64,000 nucleotides of DNA from Prochilodus magdalenae (Eukaryota > Chordata > Actinopteri > Characiformes > Prochilodontidae), in the NCBI GenBank assembly GCA_024036415.1, contig JAMWET010006793.1, forward strand, positions 90,001 through 154,000, written 5' to 3'. The translations under genes were made by a program, and so were the position numbers. Shown here one piece after another: positions 13,521 through 24,162 of the stretch; the first letter of the stretch is position 1, and every line of letters begins with the position of its first letter. The notes below the pieces were generated by a model. It saw only the letters and a program-made list of their open reading frames with translations. It was not told the DNA's origin and made no database searches.

Positions 13521-14634
13521 CAAACCAATGATAAGAGCTTCCTTAGAAATCGGCATTGTGTTATGAATGTCTGAGCGCCCTCGTTCAGAAAGTATAGAGG
13601 CTTGCTCAGGGCAGATTTTAACAAGTTCAAGCAGCATTATGTGGGAATTGGTACGTTCTTGCCCTTGGCGAGTGTATTACATTTTTCGACCACTGTTGTA
13701 AAATCACCTTCGTGCACACACACACATCACACATGCATATGGCCACTACAGATTATACTTATGATTTCATGGTTCATATGTGTAAACAACCGAATCACAA
13801 GAGTAACCTGTAGCATCCATATGCCTGCATGATGTGCATGCATAGAATGGGAAATTGGATTCTGCTGGGAAGTCGGAATTCCTTCAAAGACAACATCAGA
13901 ACATGTCGACTTATGGGATGGAGTAATGTTACAATGTTAGATGATATGAGACAGGAAGGATGCAGATAACAGTCTAGTCAGCAACCTAGTTGCAACCTAG
14001 CAACACTGTTGCTGGATTTCCGCTGTTTTCCCTGTAGCTGTGAGACTGTCTTGGATCCTTTCATCTCTTTCGGCTGTTGTCAAAGAGTAAAAGCCAGTCT
14101 GAGATTTACTGTCGTCCCTTGCTCAGTTACTCTCTCTTCATCTCTGCCTTGCTTCCTCGGACAAAGTCTTCTTTGGTCTCTTCACAGCCTCTGCCAAGAT
14201 CTCCATGCTGGGAATACCGAGCTAGCTAGCGAGCTGAAGACCCATAGTTGATGGTGTGCTACATGGTACCGGAAAGCATTAAGCAGTTCTCGCGAGTGGT
14301 CTCCTCCAAATTAATATAGCAGTGTAGCAGGCATTCCAGCCCCGGCGTGGCAATGACAGAGATGCTGTTCTCCCTATTATAAGTCAGGGTACCATCGCAA
14401 TGATGCTGCTACTTAGGTTCTTTAGCACCTTGAGTAAGACGGGGTAACTGCCAGGTTTAATGTTACCTAAGCTGGACTACAATCTTTAATGAATACCACA
14501 ATATCACAATATTTAGGCTGAACTTAAACAGCAAACAGAGGTATTTTGAAGCTCCGTGGTTAAAACATAAACAGAAAACAGTTTTGGACACTCATCTAGC
14601 ATCAACGGTTTGTTTTCAGTGTTTGTTTTCTTAC

Positions 14635-14842
14635 CCTGAAGAGCAGTTTGGCCACAGGTGTCTTGGCCAGCTGGGCAGGGCTGCACAGGTTTTCGTATAG
14701 GGCCGTGTCCACCATGCCAGGATCCACAGTGTTGGCCGTTACCGGATCTCCTCGTGCCCATAGCCGATCCTGCAGGTGGTAGGTGAAGAGTACCAGTGCC
14801 AGCTTACTCTGAGAGTACGCCCCATGAGCACAGTAACACGAC
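14635..14842 (-). CDS. dhrsx: dhrsx internal exon (d): YxxxK active site and PG motif
   Basis: This 208-bp minus-strand exon completes an Arg codon from the previous exon, then reads SCYCAHGAYSQSKLALVLFT. YSQSK is the SDR catalytic YxxxK. Further on, TANTVDPGMVDTALYENL holds the PG motif after the sixth strand that closes over the cofactor. Human DHRSX has AYAQSKLALVLFTYHLQ and VVDPGVVNTDLYKH at the same places. The exon ends LLFR|GTAAGA, phase 0; human continues TPDEGAWTSIYAAV, and that exon was not found at lower coordinates. The acceptor AG is preceded by about 100 nt of almost pure CT on the transcript strand. A longer open frame through the CT tract (Ser-Leu repeats) is intronic and should not be annotated as protein. 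Confidence 0.96.
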
Positions 14843-14844
14843 CT

Positions 14845-14860
14845 GAGAGAGAGAGAAAGT

Positions 14861-14944
<84 letters not shown>
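14845..14944 (+). repeat. (GA)n microsatellite, CT tract on the dhrsx transcript strand
   Basis: An almost pure GA tract of about 100 bp, with uninterrupted GA from 14871 to 14944 and interruptions at 14857-14860 and 14869. On the minus strand it is (CT)n and ends directly at the acceptor AG of dhrsx exon d, so it forms the polypyrimidine tract of that intron. Confidence 0.97.
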
Positions 14945-14947
<3 letters not shown>

Positions 14948-15089
14948 TGCATGAGAACGGCGTGTAATCCACAGTACTCCACAACAAAGCTACGACAAGG
15001 ATTACAATGAGAAAAGGACAAGACAAAACAGAAGCACTACATTTCACATACATCTGCATTAGAACATCAAAACTGGACATCATTAATGT

Positions 15090-15575
15090 GGAGTAAGGTT
15101 TTACAGACTGATGAGTCTAAATATAAAATCTCTGGAGGAAACAGAAGGCAGTATGTATGCTGACAATGTAATGAAAGACCCCTCCACCATATTCAACTAC
15201 CATCAGCCAAGCATGCTGGAGGATCAGTGCAAGTCTGGGGATGCATAACAGCATCTGGAGTCAGTGATTTGTGTTTGAATGAAGACACCATGGATGCTTC
15301 TAAATCCAGTTCCATACATCCCTCCATACAATACCAGCTGGAAAACAGTTTGACTGGGAAGAAATTCATTCTATAGCAAGAGAACAACAAATCTGAATGT
15401 GTTTGGGGACTACTTTTATTATGTGAAGCCTGAAGTCCACACTCCACACCCCAATGGATTCATTAAAACAATTCAGCAAATCCTCTGAAAGGACTGCAAG
15501 CAAACTAGATAATAACAATATAAATACATGGTTTCTACTCCTTCGCTGATGATGACAAATCAATAACTTTTAGCA
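15090..15575 (+). mobile_element. Tc1-like relic (GGGSVQVWGC family), copy 2
   Basis: It begins with a TDESKY reading (first catalytic Asp, near 15100), then GGGSVQVWGCITASGVSDLC (near 15210-15270), and a degraded tail with the SIARE…NKSECVWGL region near 15370. A deletion removes the second Asp. It lies inside the dhrsx intron next to exon d. Confidence 0.75.
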
Positions 15576-16274
15576 TTTAAGGTTTTGTTCTGACTGAAAA
15601 TGTAAGCAGGGTGATTGGTCACTAAATGCGTCATGTCTAATCTTTAGCACTTTTTAAAGGGAACAGATGAATCAACTGCATTGTTTCAGTTTTACAAAAA
15701 TAGAAAAGCTGCTCTAATATAGAAAAGGTTATTCTCTCAAATGCTTCTTCAGTAATACAGTTAGGCCTTAAGTTGACGTAGTTACTAAAGCATTCCTTCT
15801 AATTACAAGTTTCTACAATAAAAACTACTAAAATAATATCATGATTGGTAAAAATAATAGTCAACTAACTTTTTTTTTATTATCCCAATACTGGTACAGG
15901 TTGTGCTAGGTAAGATGGTGTGGTGTCAGGTAGGGGTAGCCCGAGTTAGCTACTTAGGCTAATAAGAACTAACTTTACCACTAGTAAGACTATGGTGCAT
16001 TCAAGCTGTGTCAAGATGAGTCCTACACTAAATTAGATCCTACACTAAATTAGGAAAGTACTTTTGGTGTCTACTTTAATGGTCAAGCTGATGATACTGT
16101 ATGTGTTACTATATGATACTGCTGCAGTAATGCTACAGTAGTCATACCAGTATAATTTGTGTTTACTGTGCATGTTGTCTCAGAATTCAACAGGGGACTC
16201 TGTATAAACCTGTAAAATACATTTAAAGTATAATACTGGCTTTAACAGCACATACTGTAGAAAAGCCAATAAAG

Positions 16275-16515
16275 AAAGAAAATATATTGTCACTGTCCAT
16301 CGAAAAACAGGTACCTGTTTTTCGCAAAATGCCAACTTTACAGGAGAGGCCAAAAATCTCATTTAATCTGAACGGAAGTCAAAGGAAACAGACTTCTTTC
16401 CAAGCGGTTCTGGGCCATGAAATTCACACACAGTGCAACCAGCAATGTGATCAAATGAGGCATAAACGTAAAAATGAACAAAAATGAATATATATGTTTT
16501 TCTTTGGATAATATT
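16275..16515. mobile_element. MITE with ATATCATTnnTGTCCAAAGAAA-type ends, copy 1
   Basis: Same family as 35.85-36.11 and 49.78-50.0 kb. It shares the interior AAACAGACTTCTTTCCAAGC and TCAAATGAGGCATAAACGTA. The left end is diverged; the right end is TTTTTCTTTGGATAATATTT. Confidence 0.75.
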
Positions 16516-17107
16516 TATCTTGCTAATTAATGCTACTATTAGCATCTGTCCATTCATGTTAGCATGGTTGGTCAAGCTAGTCCTTATCAACACCTCTGAA
16601 GGACAAAAAGAGGAGGCCTCAGGCCAGTGGCTATAAAAAGCTGGCTTGCATTGTAAAAATGTCACTGCCTTTCAGCGGGTTTTATATGCCGGCCATCATC
16701 AATCTGCCTCTTTAGCGGGCCCTACCTGTCTGCTTCCCTGTCTTACTGATACTGAATACAAAGATGTGGGGGATAAGAGAGAAATATTTCTTCTTGCCAT
16801 CTCCACTAAGCCTCCACAAAGCGCCTTTTAATATGTCCAGGGTGTCAAAGGATGCAGAGATGGAAGTAATACAGCTGGTGGCCTTCGTGTGAGATAGCTG
16901 TGGATAACTGTAAATGACTTTTTGAAGTATCCATCTCAGAATGACTGTATTACATGGGAGTTTTGCTGTATGTTTCAGTTCTGCATACATTTATGTTCCC
17001 TTGTTACTCCGGCCTCAGGTTTCAGACTGTTAAATGGAGGCTTGATCAATGAGTTAGATTAACTACAAAATCAGCATGCTCAGCCAACACTTGCACCTCC
17101 TCCGACT

Positions 17108-17400
17108 GCACATACACTCATCATAAAACGAATAGCTGCACCCAGAAGGAAGTGTGGGATTGCAGTGCTATTGGGAAGGAAGATAAAGGTACTAGGAACA
17201 ATAAGTGGTGATATATTTAGACTGATATGGGTAATATTGAGTGAGCTACACATACAGAAGTAGTGTCTCAATGTAGCATCACCGTACCATGTTTGCTAAT
17301 GCAGCCTACAGACATGGAGTTGTAGAGGTTCCTAATGGTGTCCTGTGATAATCCATGCCATGCATCCTAAATATTCTTACACAGTTCATATAAATTGTGT
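17108..17400 (-). mobile_element. Tc1-type relic (GTTGCACCCAGAAGG family), 3' part
   Basis: CACTCATCAT followed by GCACCCAGAAGGAAGTGTGG and the AAGGAAGATAAAGG segment match the 51.38, 55.31 and 38.34 kb copies. It reads on the minus strand and covers the 3' tail and the last residues of the transposase (the YNSM-like end, antisense GGAGTTGTAGAGGTTCCTAA). Confidence 0.85.
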
Positions 17401-17462
17401 AGTAGGGGACTTAGGGAACTTCTAAAGTGGGCCGAGCGATCAGATTTATATACATCTTGGGT

Positions 17463-17466
<4 letters not shown>

Positions 17467-17514
<48 letters not shown>
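17467..17514 (+). repeat. (TA)n microsatellite
   Basis: Pure TA repeat of about 23 units in the dhrsx intron between exons c and d. Confidence 0.97.
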
Positions 17515-17515
<1 letters not shown>

Positions 17516-18300
17516 AGTGACCAGGTGTACATAGAGACTTGGATTACATGTTTGAACCCTTCTGATGTGAATATAAACAGTAGCACTTGATCCTTTGTAA
17601 ATGACTGTATGCACTGGAATCAGACGATCAAGATAACAGGATAACTGAAATGGCTACAGGTCTTCCTATATAAAGCGACCCCCAGAGTTTATTCCATTAA
17701 ACAGAAGCATATATCTGCTTCTCTGTGCAGTTAATTTCTGCTCCCCGTCCAACACGCCTGACATTACTATTCAGATGGTCCTCAAGACCTAGATTAGTTC
17801 ATGAGTGTTGGAACTAATCTCTGCAAGAGGGCAGCACTCCAGGAGCCGTATTAACCCCTATAGTTGCCCCACAGTTGCCATCAGAGATGAATATAAGTGC
17901 GTTGTAATACCATGCTAATAATTTGTCACTTGTAATTCATTAAAATTAATAGAGGAACATTTTCCAAAAGTGGAAATTTCAGACTAAGTCTGAAAAGTCT
18001 AAAAGAACAGGTTATGATTTCAGTTTTTCAATTTTTGTGCAGTGTGTACATGAGGTTTTCTGGAAATAGGAAAACATCCTATATAGTTTTAAGCATTGAA
18101 GCAATGGAAGATACAACATTGAATTCAATGAATTGAAGGCAAATGTTATCTTATTACATTTCATATAATGGGAATGACTTTTTCTATTTATGTAATTACA
18201 TATAAACAGAACTGAAAATCAAAGATTACAACTATATACTGTAATACACTGCTAAGTCTAGGTATACAAGTAAAAACTACTTAATAAAATCTTCCCTCAC

Positions 18301-18508
18301 CTGCCCTGCAGGTCGTTCAGGTTGAGGTGTCCTCCGTAATGTGTGGCTGAAGAGATGGTGACGATGCGGGAGCACTGCCCGCTCTTGCCTGACTTCCTCA
18401 GTGTGTCCAGCAGCAGGTTGGTCAACAAGAAGTGGCCCAGATAGTTCAGTCCAAAGTGCAGCTCAAAACCGTCCTCTGTCTTCCTCTCCGGGACCAGCAT
18501 AACCCCAG
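18301..18508 (-). CDS. dhrsx: dhrsx internal exon (c): NAG, catalytic Asn and Ser region
   Basis: This 208-bp minus-strand exon runs from a CTCTCTAG acceptor to an AG|GTGAGG donor. It starts by completing the NNAG motif ([10 protein letters not shown]), then gives [20 protein letters not shown] with the SDR catalytic Asn in GLNYLGHF. It continues to [20 protein letters not shown], where the second Ser of ISSATHY is the catalytic Ser position. Human DHRSX reads almost the same here ([30 protein letters not shown]). Phases are 1 at the start and 2 at the end. The 3.5-kb intron that follows leads to the exon with the YxxxK pair. No stop or frameshift is present. Confidence 0.97.
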
Positions 18509-19779
18509 CTAGAGAGGAGGAAAAGGGCGGGAAAGCTGTTATTGCTGCTCAGAGGGGGGTTCCGAGATGCACAACAGTCAATTGCGTTATAAAGAGGCTT
18601 TTCACCTTTTGTTCTTTTTTTCATGGAGCATTTTTACGGGACCAATTTGAGTCTCAATTGCCAGCATGTCACTGGAGGACTTGCCAAATCGAAACACAGT
18701 AACAGGCGCCGAAGCGCAGGAGCTGTTAAAGCTCTGTTCTGAGGCGTGCAATTTGAGCCCAAGTGATGTGGCAGACTAAATTGCCAGGAGAAAGTCTGAG
18801 GCATTCTGACCCTGTGTGAGGAAAAGTGGCTCTTGACTAAAGTGGAGAGGGTTTCAGTGGCTTCGAAAATGTTTGTTGGAAAATCAGATGATACCGAAGA
18901 GGGCATCCTGAGAAAAGAGAGGCGACGGGGTCAGATGACTCCGGAAGATTGTTTCGGGTGCCCTCTCGCGTCATTGACCCATTTAGCACATCCACAAGGG
19001 CGCTCGGGCTGCTAAATTACTACAGCCAGCGGCTAAAGTGGATTTGGCTGAAGGAAGCTCAAAAGTTCGTCAGTGGCACAACCTCTGGGAAGAGCTTTCC
19101 TCTAAAAAATGCATATTTCACGGCTTTGACCGGGAAAGCGAACTTGAGGGATATAGATGTTAAGATAGTTCTGCATGAAGAGGACCAAACATAACACCTC
19201 GACAATATTGCTATGCAACACTGTGAATGCATTATCCACTGTAATATATTAAAAACGGTTTAATACAACAAGGAAGGATAAATGAAGCTCTGAGAACTTG
19301 GACTAAAGTTCAGGGTGGCTCTGGCCAGTAGCTAATGCTCTGACCATCCCTCCCTCCCTTCCTTTTAAGAGTAGGACTGAGGAACAGGGAGGAAAAGGGA
19401 TTGAATAGCGAAACCTTTGCCACAGGAATGGCAGACAATGTGAATGTATAGGGTATTAGAGGGGTTTCAGGCTCCGAGAACTTCAGTTATTACACAGTTC
19501 CATTTAGTACAACACTGAATACAATACAAACACAGTAAAGCTGAAGGTAAAATAGTAAAACATTTGAAAACATGCATCTTTTTTGGCGACTGTTTTACCA
19601 TACATCAGCATGGTTTACTCTACCAAGGATGCATTTGGTGGAGGAATATGTTTTAGGCAAATACTGTATCACAAATCTAATGGAAAACAACATCTCAGGC
19701 ATCAGGAATCATGTTCAGAACCATTTCATGTTGCCACCTCCTGTGAGGCACTGTAAACAGGCATGAAACACTTTTGACG

Positions 19780-20280
19780 TCTGGTTACCATCATCACCAC
19801 TGAATGTCTGGGAACCCACAACCCTATTACATCTTAATGTACACAGTCAAATCACATTATTATCACCAATTCCTACTTGCAGACAGCAGCAGCACATAGC
19901 TCATGAAGGAAGTTACATTTTCCTGGCATTCTTTGGACCCACTCATCCATGTGGAGGGCACACTCAACGATTTGGACATGAATCCGTGACTGCAGATCAC
20001 ATACACCCATATGCGCTGATTGTCTTCCATGGGGCGGATGGGATCTTCCAGGAAGGCAATGCAGCTAGAAATGTCTGACACTGGTTGGAAGAGCATGAAC
20101 AAGACTTACATGGACTCCATCTGACCATCTGTGGGTCTACCTCAATCAATGTGTTCTCCGGCAGCTGTGTGATGCCTGTAACAACCTACCAGGATCTTAT
20201 TGAATCACTCCCAGCTGCTGTCTGTCCACACAGCAGTGGATATTACCCAGCGGTCATAATGTGACTTTGACAGCGTAGTC
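19780..20280. repeat. Possible degenerate dispersed repeat
   Basis: The block ends AGCGGTCATAATGTGACTTT, a phrase like the ends of some fish Tc1-type elements (GGTCATAATGTTATGGCTG). The rest shows no ends or open frame that I can assign. Confidence 0.35.
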
Positions 20281-21863
20281 ATGCACCTTATTTATTTATT
20301 TATTTAAACCTGTTATTTTTTATATTCATTTTCCATTTAAAGAAAAAAAACAAACGGCACCCCTCATTCCAATCCCAACACAACCCCATATGGGGTTCAC
20401 AAAAACGGGTATTCCCTGGAAAGTCCATCTATGGCTAGTTGCAGGCGCTGCATTGTTCATTCTTGCAGATGCCAATTCCAGATAAGTTCAGTAGGGTATG
20501 GAATTCACATGGCAATTAATCGCAACCTAAGTTTCAGGCCTAACTACACTCACTACAGCACTGATTTTGGAAATACGCCACACCTGACAATAATATTCAG
20601 CTCCCCATGACCTATTTTTATTTGGATTTTTTGGGCTAACGCACAAGTGATTTGGGCATGGACACCTTTTACAGGGTTCCATTTTGACAGCAAATCTGGG
20701 ATAATTTTAGAAGCAAGAGGGGGTATTTCAATACAGCCTGGGAATAATCTGTGCTAAATCCTTGCTGAAGATCAAGCACCCCTATTGTCTGTGTGCACTG
20801 CCTTATTCCCCATGCAAGAATAAGCCTCTGCGAAAACACATGTTTCATCATAATTGTGCTCTTAACAGAATTACCGCTTGGACTCCCCAGAGTGGCGCGG
20901 CAATCAGGATTACAGAAACGTTTGGTCTGACGATGTACTTAAAAACAAAATGAAACGTTATGCTTTTTTAATTACTGGAGTGAAACAGACGGGCCAAGGT
21001 AAAAGAGTGCAGCCACAGAGGCAGCGGATAAATAAAAAATAAATACAGAAAAAACTTCATTAGCATAGCGGGGCAAATCTCGCCAGAGAACCAGCGCATG
21101 GTGACGAGGTTCGCCGCGTACCCATAGTGCCTCGGTGCCACTTTTCCAGAAGCGCCAAGGGGGTCAAGCAGTGACCTTTCTGCATCATTAGGCCCTCAAT
21201 GGGGCGGCACAAATGCGTTTGTCCTTCAGCTGTTATCAGCAGGAAGGGATGTGCACCGTGGAGAACAAATGAGCGAGAGAGGAAGACACCGAGTAGGAGA
21301 GAGAGAGAGAGAGAGAGAGTCGGGGGTGGAGGGGTGGGGGAGGGAGCGTGAATTATTAATTCTCCCCCGTTTCAGACAGAACGGAGTGTGACTGTTCCTG
21401 TCGTTTTGAGACGTTCCCTGGGGAGGCCTGCTAAATAAGAGCTGTCCAGTTAAAAACAAACGACCCCTAAGGCCCTGAGGACACGCACCAGACACTTCCG
21501 TTCCAAATAAAAAGCCACATAGGAGGGCTGGGCTTCTGCAGCAAGCGCCAGTGGACAATTCCTAATTGATAATTAAAAAAAACTTTGGCACAGATTTAGA
21601 AATCTCCAAAAGGCCGTCTGAACCAGAGCCTCAGATGTGGATTGGAGCGGCTGGTAACCCTGTCCTTTCAGCCTTTCAGGACTCTAGGTATTAATCAGGC
21701 AAGTGTGAAGTACAAACTGCTAGGAGTACAAACAAAGTACCAAACATGATTTGGAGTAGTATGATTGTAGTATCTTGAACAGATTACCAGTCAAAAAAAC
21801 GTAACATATAAAATGTGCCATAATTTCTGCACATATGTTCAATTATACAATTATAGTAATCGT

Positions 21864-22232
21864 GGTACCACTTTAGAATAAGGCTACCTTTATAATGATA
21901 TATAAACAGTTTACAAATATGTTGTTATTGGTTATTAGTTAGGTTATAAACACTTTACAAATATTAATAAGCAGTTATAACAGATTAATACAACTGGCAA
22001 AAATAAGCACCCCCACCTAATGTGGTGAATATGTATTGAAGCCGACAGGGTTTATGCAGATTGATGGAAAAGATGAAGTAAGATTAGTAAACATCCAAAT
22101 CTGATCTTCAACTATATAAAAGTATGCGTGTTCAGTGTTACACTAACAACATGCCATTGTTACCCAAGTTATTTATGTGTTGTAGCTGCTTATTAACTCT
22201 TTATGAAGGTAGCCTTATTCTAAAGTGGTACC
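21864..22232. mobile_element. hAT-type MITE, 369 bp, with perfect GTAATCGT target duplication
   Basis: Terminal inverted repeats start GGTACCACTTTAGAATAAGG and continue CTACCTTTATAA, 32 bp with one mismatch between ends. The element is flanked by GTAATCGT at 21856-21863 and 22233-22240. The interior is AT-rich and shows no coding capacity. The exact 8-bp duplication and near-identical ends suggest a recent insertion. Confidence 0.94.
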
Positions 22233-23359
22233 GTAATCGTTACGTACTAAAGTATTTTCTCAGTGGAGGATGCGCTTATTATAACTGTTCATTTCAAATC
22301 AGAAAATTAACAAAATTATTTTGACCAGGGGCGCCTAAACTTTTGCACTTAATAATCATGCTATAATAATCCCTTTGTTCAGCAGCCATAAAAAGCAATT
22401 CCCATTTATTTTAGAGGTCCATCAGCTTTTCCCCATAAGCACTTTTTTTTCTCTTCAATAAACGGATGGACTATGTTTCGACTGAAATGATAAAAAGCCA
22501 GAGGCAAAATGCATTTTCATCTCTTAGGTGCGCAGATATAACAGTTTACTGCTGTTGCATCAAAATCTCTAAAAAAATAACTATACAGAGGATCTGTACT
22601 AGCTCTTGGAAATGTGGCAATTCTTTTACATCTTAGAACTTGACTCTTCGTCCCATATCTATATCTATACCTACACATATACCTATAGAACCTGTTGGGC
22701 TCATTAGCCTGACTTTGTAAGTCTGCACATCACTCTTACCTTAATGGCATCCACAACTCAATGAACTACAAAGGAAAGCGTTTACCTTCCAGCTGAGAGC
22801 TTCATGACATGAAGGCACACTAGTGTTGCTCCTTGTCTTTGTTCCCAGTATTTAGGAGTTGTAGTTTATTAAGAACAAACAAGAAAGTAGAAGAAACTGA
22901 GATAGCTTAACATAAACTGCATCTTAGACCAGGTAACAGACCCCACTCCTAACTGTCCAGCTTCCTGCTTCCATTTTTGGCCAGAACACTACAGAGAACA
23001 GTAGTCCAGGTTAAAAAACTGATCAGTTTAAAAATCTGATCTTATTTTCATAATCTTCTTCCTGTATAAGATCAGTGTGTCTTCACATCAGTTCACTTCT
23101 TTCATTTTGCAGCCGAACTATACTATGATAATTCAGAAACAACTGATGGACAGATATAAATGGTTGGTGTAGCTCAGCGGATAACACCACTACCCGCCAG
23201 GGAGCCACCCCCACATGTGGGAGACTGGGGTTTGAATCCCGGTCTGGGTGACTATGCTGTGCTACACCAATAAGAGTCCTTGGGCAAGACTCCTAACACT
23301 ACATTGGCCTACCTGTAATATGATTGACCTTGTAAGTCGCTCTGGATAAGAGCGTCAGC

Positions 23360-24162
23360 TAGGCCTGGACAATAATTTGATGTCGGTATTTACCGCGATA
23401 AGAAATGTTTCAATAACTGTGATATCACGTTTGCGGTATTTCGATATGTATTATTTACGGAATCTGTCGTTGACAAGCATTTTTTACAGGGCACCGTTGG
23501 TTCGCTGCATTCAGTTGAACACAATCGGCCTTTCTAGCCGGGCTACGTCAGTACGTGATGACGTAATCACAGGCACGCAGCCAGATAGGCAAGGCTAGGC
23601 ACAGCTAGGCTAGGCTCAGCTCCAGTGCGGGACTTTTTAGATGCAAAATGAGTGCCCCTGACGGCAATACACAAGTGAGCAAACAAGCTTCACAAGCTAA
23701 AAGACAGAAGACAAAGTTGATAAGAAAGGGGGGACAAATTAAGTGGTGTGGACGTGGTTCGGCTTTCGAAAGTCTGATAAACTTCAGGTTTCAGCTTGCT
23801 GCAAATTGTGCCGGAGAGTGGTGCCGACTAGCTGCAGTAATACATCAAGTCTGTTCCACCACCTCAAGCAGTTCCACTGCATAGAATATTCTGAAAATCA
23901 AAAAATGAGGCACCAAAAACGTTTAAGCCAACCTGTCCCTAAAACATCGCCAGCATCTGCGTCCGCCAAAGAGAACCCCATGCAGCAGTCACCGGTGGTT
24001 GCATTCATGACATATGACAAACAGTTTTAGACTGTTGTAGTTACAGATTTTAAATGAAATTTTTTTAAAGTAAGTGTTTATATCGATATCGGAATTATAT
24101 TGTATCGACCGAAATTAAGGAATATATTGCAATATAAATTTTGGCCATATCGTCCAGCACTA
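23360..24162 (+). mobile_element. hAT element with BED zinc finger, 803 bp, perfect 8-bp target duplication
   Basis: The element is bounded by TAGGCCTGGACAATA at the left and the reverse of TAGTGCTGGACGATA at the right. It is flanked by GCGTCAGC on both sides (23352-23359 and 24163-24170), the 8-bp duplication typical of hAT transposons. It sits inside the tail of a SINE; joining the two flanks restores the usual SINE sequence GCGTCAGCTAAATGCC, which proves the boundaries. It carries only the first part of a ZBED-type transposase and no hAT catalytic domain, so it is non-autonomous. Confidence 0.95.
23648..24030 (+). pseudogene. BED zinc-finger transposase fragment in the hAT element
   Basis: The start MSAPDGNTQVSKQASQAKRQ lies in one frame. 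From 23745 the coding sense continues in another frame with VWTWFGFRKSDK, then ACCKLCRRVVPTSCSNTSSL and FHHLKQFHCIEYSE. The C-x2-C and H-x4-H residues and the aromatic VWxxF start are those of a BED finger. Between the two frames there is a frameshift near 23730 and an in-frame TAA at 23739. The protein ends after MTYDKQF, before any RNase-H-like domain. It is closer to ZBED1/ZBED4-type transposase proteins than to the host regulators, but as a short DNA-binding fragment it could only bind element ends if it were made at all. Confidence 0.85.

Larger units (their letters stand above)
1..14634 (-). other. dhrsx downstream intron or 3' flank, partial
   Basis: The donor at 14634-14633 opens an intron whose acceptor was not found. 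The C-terminal residues expected from the family (about 60 residues, with a GAWTSIYAAV-like start) are not visible on the minus strand down to position 1, though a short diverged exon could escape reading by eye. The segment holds an LTR, Tc1-type elements and degenerate repeats listed separately. 1-780, 960-2450, 3.4-5.5, 9.0-10.05, 10.2-11.5 and 12.3-13.2 kb contain no feature I can support. Confidence 0.6.
14843..18300 (-). other. dhrsx intron between exons c and d
   Basis: GT-AG intron of 3458 bp with its donor at 18300-18299 and acceptor at 14844-14843. It contains the GA/CT tract at the acceptor end, a Tc1 relic at 15.09-15.57 kb, one copy of a TIR-bearing MITE near 16.3-16.5 kb, a Tc1 relic at 17.11-17.40 kb and a TA tract at 17.47-17.51 kb. 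The remaining 15.6-16.27, 16.52-17.1 and 17.5-18.3 kb are AT-rich with nothing recognisable. Confidence 0.85.

Noticed and set aside
14602..15083. Open frame with a long Ser-Leu repeat fused to the dhrsx exon d sequence
   Set aside because: The Ser-Leu part is the CT tract of the intron. The splice acceptor at 14844-14843 and the phase from the previous exon show that the coding part starts at 14842.
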